Shown here in pieces: positions 56,997 through 64,000 of a stretch of DNA of 64,000 bases (its first letter is position 1; each line of letters begins with the position of its first letter). Below the pieces are notes generated by a model, which ran no database searches, was not told the origin of the DNA, and saw only the letters and a list, made by a program, of their open reading frames with translations. The stretch spans positions 69,814 to 133,813 of the forward strand of contig CAWGKT010000010.1 in assembly GCA_963823215.1 (NCBI GenBank). Reading direction: 5' to 3'. This DNA is from CAIWHR01 sp963823215 (lineage in GTDB: Bacteria; Pseudomonadota; Gammaproteobacteria; Burkholderiales; Casimicrobiaceae). The position numbers and the translations under genes are program-made.

Positions 56997-57731
56997 TCAT
57001 CGCCGCTCGTCGCGGTACATCCGGATGCAGAATGCTCCCGCCGGCGTGTCCTGAACCTGGCGAATGAGCGCTGCGGCGCCCGCCGGCAGCTCTTCCACGC
57101 GCGGCAGCGGAACTCCGTATCCCGGGGCGCAGACCGCGGGCGCGGCGAGCGACGCGAACGTGATGTCCGCGGCACCGAAGCGGTCCCCGGTCAGATACCG
57201 GCGGCCGTCCGCCAGGCGCTTGCTCACCTCGTCCATGACGCCCATGAGCCGGTCGGAGGACCTCTGCGCGCCGGCCGCATCGATGTGCATCGACGATCGC
57301 ATCAGCTTGGAGAGCGGTCCGTAGACGAGGGGCAGGAGCGCGCGCTCGTGGCGCGGCACCCCGTGGGTCATCAGCGGCAGGGTGAGCCTTCGCGACGGCA
57401 GCATGTGGAAATAGATCGCCCGTCGCGCATGCGGGCCGAGCTCCTCGTCGAAGCGGTCCTCGAGCGCCAGCACCTCGGCGCGCGCGTCCGGATCCTCGGG
57501 ATAGAGCTCGCGCCCCTTTGCGGCACGCTCGTTTGCCCACAGGAGGATGTCGGTCGAGTCCCCGATGACGCCATCGCTCGTCACCAGGGCCGGCGTGCTG
57601 CGCTCCCCGCCCGCACGGCGCACGGCAAGCGCGTGAAAGCCCGGCGCGTGCCGCTCCTCCCGGTACGCGATTCCCGTGCGGTCGAGCCCCCATCGCGCCT
57701 TCTCGCAGTAGTGGCTGAGGGTGATCGTCAG
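56997..57731 (-). CDS. Glutathione S-transferase-like protein, 5' end missing
   Basis: About 244 residues. The N-terminal thioredoxin-like part has S-H-Y-C-E-K-A-R-W-G-L-D, the usual GST alpha-1 region, and G-D-S-T-D-I-L near 69-75; the C-terminal helical domain follows to the stop at 56997. The reading runs back to L-T-I-T-L at 57731 without a start codon, while relatives begin five to ten residues earlier. At exactly this point the plus-strand permease fragment begins. The GST therefore appears to be cut at its very start by a junction. A GTG at 57623 would give a shorter product lacking the cysteine region and is not favoured. Confidence 0.75.
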   Translation of the reverse strand: MTITLSHYCEKARWGLDRTGIAYREERHAPGFHALAVRRAGGERSTPALVTSDGVIGDSTDILLWANERAAKGRELYPEDPDARAEVLALEDRFDEELGPHARRAIYFHMLPSRRLTLPLMTHGVPRHERALLPLVYGPLSKLMRSSMHIDAAGAQRSSDRLMGVMDEVSKRLADGRRYLTGDRFGAADITFASLAAPAVCAPGYGVPLPRVEELPAGAAALIRQVQDTPAGAFCIRMYRDERR

Positions 57732-59011
57732 GCTGGTTCGGGCTCGTGCCGGCGGTCGCGGCGTTCCGCGGCAACCTCAACGAGACCCTGAAGGACACGG
57801 CTCGTGGATCGACGCAGGGCAGCAAGGGCCGGCTGCGCCACGCGCTGGTGGCCTCGGAGGTAGCGCTGACGCTCGTCGTGCTCGCAGGCGCAGGCTTGAT
57901 GATCGCGAGCGTGTCGCGGCTTCTCGGCGTCGATCCTGGTCTCGATCCAAAGAACGTGCTGGTGATGGAGATGTCGCTGCCCCAGATCGACCTCTACTAC
58001 GGGCCGCCCGTCCACGCGCGGTTTTGCGAAGACCTTCAAGAGCAGGTCGGCTCCGTGCCCGGCGTCCTCTCGGTCAGCACCATCGGCCACTTGCCGCTGA
58101 GCGGCGGCAACGCGGGCCGCGGCCTCTTCATCGAGGGCAAGACCGAGCCGGGCGCCAAGGACCAGCCGGGTGCCAACTACAGCGTCGCCTGCCCGAACCT
58201 CCTGAAGACCCTGGGCATCGGACTCGTCTCGGGCCGGGAGTTCACGGCGCAGGACGACGTGAGCGCTCCCCAGGTGATTCTCATCAACGAAGCGATGGCT
58301 CGGAAGTTCTGGCCCAACGAAGATGCTCTCGGCAAGCGGGTGAAAATCACGGGCCTGACCAACGACGCCCCCTGGATGACGGTGGTCGGCATCTACCGCG
58401 ACATGCGGAACCGCGGCCTGGCCGCGGAGGTCCGGCAGCAATTCCTTCGGCCCTACAGCCAGGCCGGCTGGCCCTTCGTGAGCATCGTGGTGAAGACGGC
58501 GGCCGCGCCCCGTGCGTTCATCGAGCCCGTGAAGAAGGCGCTGCTTCGGGTCGAGCCCGACCAGGCGGTAGCGGCGGTGCGGACGATGGAAGAGGTGGTC
58601 AGCGGCTCCGTGGCCGCCTGGCGGTTCCCGATGATGCTGCTGAGCGGCTTCGCGGTGCTGGCACTGGCGCTCGCTACCGTCGGCATCGCAGGTGTCGTCG
58701 GTTATTCCGTGGTGCAGCGCACGCAGGAGATCGGCATCCGCATGGCGCTCGGTGCCGAGTCGAAGGACGTGCTCGGCCTCGTGGTGGGGGGCAGTCTGGC
58801 CTGGGCCCTCGGCGGTGTTGCCGCCGGGGTGCTGCTGTCGTTTGCCGCCTTGCGGCCGCTCCAGTCGCTGCTCTACGGGGTCACGTCCACCAACCCGCTG
58901 GTGCTAGCGGGAGTCTCCGTCGTCCTCATGGCGGTGGCCGCCGCTGCGAGCTATCTGCCGGCGCGCCGCGCGGCGCGGGTCGACCCGGTGGTGGCCCTGC
59001 GGTGTGAGTAG
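57725..59011 (+). CDS. C-terminal half of an FtsX-like ABC permease (ADOP type), 5' truncated
   Basis: The frame is open from 57725, after an in-frame TGA at 57722, to the stop at 59009-59011. Its first residues (F-G-L-V-P-A-V-A-A-F-R) correspond to the middle of 800-residue ADOP permeases, where the second MacB/FtsX repeat begins. Membrane segments lie at about residues 35-58, 285-310, 335-358 and 380-402, with a periplasmic MacB_PCD domain between the first two. So only the second half is present. ADOP permeases abound in Acidobacteria and relatives and are uncommon in Burkholderiales. A GTG at 57746 could start a 421-residue product, but the gene is most simply read as truncated. Confidence 0.8.
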   Translation, partial: SSGWFGLVPAVAAFRGNLNETLKDTARGSTQGSKGRLRHALVASEVALTLVVLAGAGLMIASVSRLLGVDPGLDPKNVLVMEMSLPQIDLYYGPPVHARFCEDLQEQVGSVPGVLSVSTIGHLPLSGGNAGRGLFIEGKTEPGAKDQPGANYSVACPNLLKTLGIGLVSGREFTAQDDVSAPQVILINEAMARKFWPNEDALGKRVKITGLTNDAPWMTVVGIYRDMRNRGLAAEVRQQFLRPYSQAGWPFVSIVVKTAAAPRAFIEPVKKALLRVEPDQAVAAVRTMEEVVSGSVAAWRFPMMLLSGFAVLALALATVGIAGVVGYSVVQRTQEIGIRMALGAESKDVLGLVVGGSLAWALGGVAAGVLLSFAALRPLQSLLYGVTSTNPLVLAGVSVVLMAVAAAASYLPARRAARVDPVVALRCE

Positions 59012-59033
59012 GTTGAAGGCGGCGGCAGAGCCC

Positions 59034-59567
59034 TCAGGCCGTCTCGCCGGGAGTCGCGGGGGCGAGGGTCAGGTCGACCATCAGGTCGTTGGCGATGTGC
59101 TCGAGGTCGCCGCGTAGCTTCGCAACGTCGAGGCCCGCGGGCACCTGAAGGCGGGCCTGGGCACGGAAGAGCCCGCCTCCCGACATGGGCGCGTCGAGGC
59201 GATCGGTGGTCAGGGCCTCGATGTTCACGCCGTGGTGGGCGAGTACGCGCGCGATGTCGCGCACGATGCCGGGGTGGTCGGCGCCTACGGCCTCGAGCTC
59301 GAGCGCGGTAGTCGCTTGTGCAGCGGGCCCCGTGGCGCCCGCGGCCACCACCCGCAGACCCTGGCTTTCCAGGGACTGGAGGGCCGACCGCAGCGCGTCG
59401 AGGTTCTCGGCTGGCGCCTCCACGCGCAGGATCCCCGCGAACTGGCCGGCGAGACGCGCCATCCGGCTTTCCAGCCAGTTGCCGCCGTGCGCGGTGACGC
59501 GCTCGGCGACACTTTCCACGAGGCCGGGGCGATCGGGTCCGATCAGGGTCAGCACGAGGTTGGTCAT
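59034..59567 (-). CDS. Double ACT-domain protein (GcvR-like)
   Basis: A 177-residue protein made of two ACT domains (about residues 2-75 and 88-165). Each has the strand-turn pattern with a conserved G-x-D-R/H-P-G: L-I-G-P-D-R-P-G-L-V near 8-17 and V-G-A-D-H-P-G-I-V near 95-103. GcvR of E. coli, with this layout, senses glycine and controls the glycine cleavage operon by binding GcvA. The start at 59567 has AAGGAG 7 bases upstream. No glycine cleavage genes are near, so the partner is unknown. Confidence 0.85.
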   Translation of the reverse strand: MTNLVLTLIGPDRPGLVESVAERVTAHGGNWLESRMARLAGQFAGILRVEAPAENLDALRSALQSLESQGLRVVAAGATGPAAQATTALELEAVGADHPGIVRDIARVLAHHGVNIEALTTDRLDAPMSGGGLFRAQARLQVPAGLDVAKLRGDLEHIANDLMVDLTLAPATPGETA

Positions 59568-59598
59568 CGCTCGCTCCTTAGCGGTGAGGCTCACCAAT

Positions 59599-60468
59599 CT
59601 AGCACCGACTCAGCGCCGATGAAGGCCCTTGGGACGACGAGAACTCGACGGCCAGGCCGCGCAGGGGCAAGCCGCGGAGCGACGTGCGCCAGCGCTCGCC
59701 GGCGGCCACGGGATGGGCATCGGTCAGCACCCCGCGGCTGACGTATCTCGCCTGCGGCGAGGGGCGGCGCCTCGGCCGGCGGGCGAGCATCTCGACCAGG
59801 TAGCCGAGAGCGACTCGAGAGGGCTGCCGAGCACGTTCGCCCCCACGCCCCGGTCGACGACGCGACCGCGTGGGCCAGCTCGACCTCGAGGGGCGGGAGG
59901 CCTCCGACGAGCTCATCGATCTCCCTCGACCGGGACCGTGGTCCCACCACGAGCCGCCCGTGCAGCCCGTTGTCCGCCGTGCAGTCGGCGACCTTGACCT
60001 TCCAGCCGGGGTGGTGGCACTGCACGATCTCGATCGAGTGGGCCACCCAGGCGACCGCCTCGAGCAGGGCCTCGAGCGAACGGCCCCGTGGCGCGGCCGC
60101 AGTCCGAAGCAGATCTCGCTGATCCCGTGGTTGCACGAGCCCCCGAGGGGAACCTGGGCCAGATCGTCCGCAGCGAAGATCGAGCGTCCGATCGTAGACC
60201 CTGCCCCACATGGGCTCGTGGACGCCGAAGCGCGGCCAGAGGTTCGGTTGGTGAAGCCGACCTTGCGTCCGCGCGGCGCTCCAGCCCTGCGCGATCCGGT
60301 GGGCGTGAAGCGCCGCGCGGCGGCGTAGCGCCTGCGGGACGGTCAGGTCCGGATGACGCTCGCTGAAAGGGCGGTACTTCACGCGGCGCGTCGTGCAGGG
60401 CGACGAGCTCGCGGAGCGAGGGCCGAGCAGCGGCCCAGCCGTGCGGCTTCGATCGGGCGGTCGCTCAA
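59599..60468 (-). CDS. 2-keto-4-pentenoate hydratase-family protein, frameshifted
   Basis: The span fits a protein of about 285 residues. Recognisable pieces in order are L-R-E-L-V-A-L-H-D-A, S-E-R-H-P-D-L-T-V-P-Q-A-L, L-W-P-R-F-G-V-H-E-P-M-W-G, A-W-V-A-H-S-I-E-I-V-Q-C near 60030-60060, L-H-G-R-L-V-V-G-P-R and, in the last frame, T-G-V-L-T-D-A-H-P-V. H-E-P-M-W-G and the I-E-I-V-Q helix carry the metal ligands of the FAH-fold hydratases. Frame changes are needed near 60385, within 60090-60170, and near 59870. A TTG at 60468 is the best start and overlaps the preceding gene's stop. Family members add water to 2-hydroxypentadienoate-like dienols in aromatic degradation. Confidence 0.65.
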
Positions 60469-60743
60469 GGACAGATCTGTGCCGACGCGGTCCACCTGCA
60501 CCTTGAGCGCGCTCAGGGTGGAGTGGGTGGCGGGGGCTGACCTGCTTGTCCGCTCCTCGATCTTCTTGTAGGCCTCGGCCATCAGCGGCTTCGCCGCCTC
60601 GCAGTCGGTCGAGTTGCGAATCACCTCGTTGACCGACCGCCGAGGCCTTCTTGATCGTCTCCTCGTCGTCCTTGATGCTCTGATCGCCTTCTCTCGCCGG
60701 TTGTCGCAGCGGTGAGGAGCAAGGGGGAGAGGACGAGGGCCAT
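60465..60743 (-). CDS. Small secreted protein of unknown function, frameshifted
   Basis: ATG at 60743 opens M-A-L-V-L-S-P-L-L-L-T-A-A-T-T-G-E, a short signal-like peptide. The frame then shifts; the best continuation reads G-D-Q-S-I-K-D-D-E-E-T-I-K-K-A and N-S-T-D-C-E-A-A-K-P-L-M-A-E-A-Y-K-K, an acidic-lysine helical protein of about 90 residues. It likely ends at the TGA overlapping the hydratase TTG start. No family recognised. The exact end and frame joins are uncertain. Confidence 0.35.
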
Positions 60744-61110
60744 GAGGGCTCGTTGTTCAAGGTCGCCTCCTGGTCGGGAGCGTCGGGAACCTGACGATAC
60801 CCGCCCTCGCCGACGATCCGTTGCTGGACGACCCCACGGCGTCCGAGCTCCAGGCCGCGCGCGAGGCCATGGCCGACGGCCGATGCGGTGGTCATATCGG
60901 TGCCCGGGCCGCCGGGGCCGTTGCAAGAGGGCAACCGCAAAAACCTCATCGGCGCAAATGTCGTTGCCCAGTTGTAGCCGCACGTTCAGGTCGAGTCGCC
61001 CGCTTCGTCGCCGGTTTCCGAAGGCCGCCGTCCTCGGTAGCGGCGCCGCTCTCGACGACCTGGAGCGAAGGGCCGAGCGACCCGGTGAGTCGAGCACGAG
61101 CGAGCGGCTT
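60744..61110. other. Divergent gap before the kinase gene
   Basis: About 370 bases with no gene I can support on either strand. It should contain the promoter for the kinase and for the minus-strand pair. Open frames in all phases are long only because stop codons are rare in this GC-rich DNA. Confidence 0.35.
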
Positions 61111-64000
61111 GTGACGCAGCGGTTCGCCGAGTGGCAAGTGCGGACATCCTCCTTGACCTCGACCGGGTCCAGGGGGCGCTGGGTAGGAGGATGGGGCGGT
61201 CTACAGGAGGCGGCACCGCGGATGGGACCTGGCCTCGCCGCCAAGGTCCCGCTGCGGCCCTCCTCGACGTGGAAGGCGGTGCCTCTTCGAGCGCGAGGCC
61301 GAGACCGGGCATGAACCTCGCCCGCACCGGACATCGTGACCTGCTTCTACGCGGGCTATTGCAGGGCGTCCGGCGCCTTCGCGGAGTTCGTCGACGGCGG
61401 CAGCCTGCACCAGCGGTCCGCTCCGGGCAGCTCACGGCCTGGACGATAGGGTCGACCTGGCCATCGAGTTCGCCTGGGGTCTGCACGATGTCTCGACGAG
61501 CAGGCCCGGCGCACCTCGACGTGAGGCCGCACAACGTCACGCTGATGCCGACGGAGTGGGCCAGGTCACGGACTTCGGCCCCGCCCGGGCCCGGGTTGAC
61601 CCGACCGGCCCGGCGACGCCGATGGCTCCCGCCAAGAGCGGCGAGACCCTGAGCGTGGACGGGGCCCCGGCGGCACCGCGGCCTACATGTCGCCGAGCAC
61701 GCGGGGGGCCGCACCCTGACCCGTCGGTCCGACCTTGGGCTTCGGCTGTCGATCCTCGAGATGTTCGCCGGCTGACCGCTCTGGAATTGGTAGCGACCGC
61801 CGAGAGGCCTCGAGGAGCACCTGGCGATGCCCGCCCCGGCCTGCTCGATGCCGGCCTCGTGGCGACTGGCTTCGCCGCTGTTCCGTGAGAATCCGGACGA
61901 GCGCCCTCGGGCCTGCCGAGCGGCCGACATGCTGCGCGAGGGCTACGTGGCGGCCACCGCGAAGGCCGTAACCGCGGCCGGCACCGCGTGCGGGCCAGGG
62001 GACGCCTGATACCTGAACAACCAGCGTTCTGCTCGACCTTGGCCGCGAGCCGGAGCTGCATCGCTCTGGGAAGCGCGCCTCGAAGCGCAGCCCACCACGC
62101 GGAGGCCACCTACAACCAGCGCCTCACGGCCTGGATGTCGGGCCTCCTCGACGACGACGAGATCCTGCGTCGCATGGGCAGGGGTTCGACCGACGCCGAG
62201 GTGGCCCGAGCGTATCACCTCGGCGGCTGCACCGGGCCGGCTACGAGCGGAGCCGTTCCTTGCCTCGACGAGGCGGGGGGCCGTGGCCTCGCCCGCCCTC
62301 TATCGCGACCTCGGCCGCGCTCCTGGCCGTCGCCGCAACAGCGACCCGAGCCGCGCCCTCGCCTGCTTCGACGGAGCGCCTTCTCCAGGCGGGCTCGACC
62401 GAAGCGGTGGACGTGGTCAGCCGGGCCTTCGCCTTTCGGCGCCAGGGCCGCGACCCCGAGGCCGACCGTGTCTATGAGCAGGCGGCGCAGGAGACCCTGA
62501 AGTCGCCGCCGGCCTTGGCCGCCGCCATCGCCACCGACCTGCCTGGCTACGGGGCCGGCACGTCGTCAAGGGACTCGCCCGTCGCCTGGCTCGACCCGCG
62601 TCCCCCGAATGGCGCGCGCGTCGTGGCGGGGCACGACCTTGAAGCGCGGGTCTGGGACGCGGCCCGCGCCATGCGCGAGGACCCCTGCGGGCGAAGCTAC
62701 GGCCCGCGCCCTCGCGGTGACCCGGACGCCGTTTCCCGCTCTGCGGCGAGACGCGGCGCTCTGCGTGTGGGACCTCGAGAGGGCAGCCTGTCCGGAGCTT
62801 GCAAAGGCACACCGGCTACCGACTGCCCTCGCCCCGGCCCGACGGCGGTCAGGCCGTGACCGGCGGCTCCGATCGCCTGGTCCGGGGCTTCGATCTGCGC
62901 ATGGTCAGCGCCTGGCGCGTTCTGGAAGGGCACGGGACGGTTTCACTTCTGTCGCGGTCGGGCAGAGGCGAGTGGCTTTGGCTTGCGTACGGACCGTGCG
63001 CGTGTGGATCGGGCGGACGGCGACCTGCCTCGGGACCCTGCGACCGGCCATCGCGGTCGGGCCACGCGGTCGCCCTCGACGAGGAGGCGGCCCAGGTGCT
63101 CCGGCCGGTGACGATCGCACCGTGCGCCTCTGGGTCAAGTCGCGAGAGCTGGTCCGGACCTTCGCGCGACAGCCAGCCTGGTGACCTTGTCGTTCTCGTG
63201 CCGGGCCGGTCGATCGCCTGGTCGGGGTCGCTGGATCGCACGGCGAGGGCGTGGATCGACCGCGGAGCGGGTCCATCCGCCGGCGCGCCGGACGCGGCGG
63301 TGCAGGCCCTGGCCGTGGGGCCAGGCGGGGCTGGGGTCGCTCGACGGCACGTCGATCAGCGCCGTGCCGCTGTTCGAACGCCGCCCCGCCTTCCTCGCTC
63401 TCGCCCGCCCCGCGTCGGCGATCGAGGTGGAGATGGATCCGCGTCGTTCGACGGCCGAATCGAGGAGGGCCGCCGCCACCTCGATTCAGGAGACCTCGAC
63501 GCGGCCGTACATGCGGTCCGCGCGGCCGCGCCGATCCGGGGGCACGAGCGGTCCCCGGCCGCGCTGGCGCTTCGGGACTGAGCTGGGCGCGCGCCTGCCG
63601 CGCCGCGGCCTGGCCTCGGCCTGGGAAGAGGGCCTCGGCTCGAAGGCCACACCGACCAGGGTGCCGGCCCTCGCGGTGAGCGTGGTACGGCGGTCGCCTT
63701 TTCTCCGCAGGCAAGGACCAGCAGCTTCGGCGTGGACCTCCAACCCGAACTGTCTTGGTCCTGACGGGGCACGAGGGCCTCGTCACCGGAGTGGCGACGA
63801 CGCGCGACGGCCGGATCGCGGCATCCTCGAGTCGGACCGTACGGTTCGCCTTTGGACTCGGAGTCTGGGCGCGCCCGCCGCTCGCTCCAGGGACACGAGG
63901 ATCACGTGACGAGCGTCGGCGCTTCCTCGACGGGGAGGGTGGGTGGTCAGTGGGAGCTGGACGCAGATGGTGCGGCTCTGGCGTCCGGCCAGCGGGTCCT
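61111..64000 (+). CDS. Eukaryote-like Ser/Thr protein kinase with TPR-like and WD40 regions, frameshifted, 3' partial
   Basis: A multidomain protein read across several frames from a GTG near 61111. Kinase pieces in order: D-I-L-L-D-L and a degraded glycine loop near 61145-61190; A-A-K-V-P with the catalytic lysine near 61240; I-V-T-C-F-Y; F-V-D-G-G-S-L-H-Q near 61390-61420; H-L-D-V-R-P-H-N-V-T near 61512-61545, the H-R-D loop with R replaced by L; V-T-D-F-G near 61562-61580; A-A-Y-M-S-P near 61678-61700 and E-N-P-D-E-R-P-R near 61895. From about 62030 a TPR-like region follows (E-A-T-Y-N-Q-R-L-T), and from about 62600 WD40-type units such as D-R-T-V-R-L-W. Ten or more shifts are needed. This layout is typical of Planctomycetes and myxobacteria, not Burkholderiales. 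Confidence 0.6.

Noticed and set aside
56980..57825. A 281-codon minus-strand frame crossing the GST/permease junction
   Set aside because: It is not in the GST frame; the conserved GST reading is a neighbouring frame that stops at the junction.

Overview
The window is a high-GC stretch that reads like the chromosome of a soil or freshwater betaproteobacterium of the Burkholderiales type. This is inferred from gene content: a tripartite tricarboxylate (Bug-type) transporter, a TRAP transporter, a branched-chain amino acid type ABC transporter, many short-chain dehydrogenases, a recC-recB-recD operon and GC-rich palindromic intergenic repeats. No rRNA, tRNA, CRISPR array or complete insertion sequence was found. 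The right end, from about 57.73 kb, looks foreign to the rest and may be a chimeric join.

Layout. 1-2.7 kb: tail of a ketopantoate reductase-like gene, a short-chain dehydrogenase and a DadA-like FAD amino acid dehydrogenase. 2.7-7.8 kb: two unrelated sulfatases (one exported, one apparently cytosolic) separated by gene-poor DNA that holds an IS3-type remnant and the tail of a dead ABC binding-protein gene. 7.8-10.4 kb: a hot-dog thioesterase, then an azoreductase divergent from a LysR regulator with a clear operator candidate. 10.7-15.7 kb: a dctPQM TRAP transporter facing a Gfo/Idh/MocA oxidoreductase and a short-chain dehydrogenase. 16-21.2 kb: a beta-keto acid cleavage enzyme followed by a two-gene ATP-citrate-lyase-like enzyme with an oversized alpha subunit, the most unusual system here. 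21.4-28.6 kb: a LIV-type ABC transporter whose parts lie on both sides of an RpiR regulator. 28.7-32.8 kb: tctCBA plus an AbrB-family membrane protein. 33.1-37.1 kb: an ADP-forming acyl-CoA synthetase overlapping a CoA-transferase/GNAT fusion, both frameshifted. 37.1-44.5 kb: an M17 aminopeptidase, then a shikimate dehydrogenase-like protein, acyl-CoA dehydrogenase, MaoC hydratase, CoA-transferase, enoyl-CoA hydratase and short-chain dehydrogenase that together look like a CoA-dependent acid degradation cluster. 44.7-53.7 kb: recC, recB and recD, overlapping by ATGA and riddled with frameshifts. 53.8-57.7 kb: a small secreted protein, a HIT protein, a double CDGSH protein, an ABC exporter and a glutathione S-transferase. 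57.7-64 kb: half of an acidobacterial-type (ADOP) permease, an ACT-domain protein, a frameshifted 2-keto-4-pentenoate hydratase, a small secreted protein and a frameshifted eukaryote-like Ser/Thr kinase with TPR-like and WD40 regions that runs off the window.

Themes. The left 45 kb is dominated by uptake and CoA-linked breakdown of organic acids: four periplasmic binding-protein systems are represented (one only as a relic), alternating with dehydrogenases, lyases and CoA-activating enzymes. Frameshifts are clustered (21.6, 34.5-36.2, 46.9-52.5 and 59.8-64 kb), while other stretches are clean over many kilobases. In each broken gene the homologous reading simply resumes in the next frame, so consensus errors are the likeliest cause; these genes are annotated at full span and described as frameshifted.
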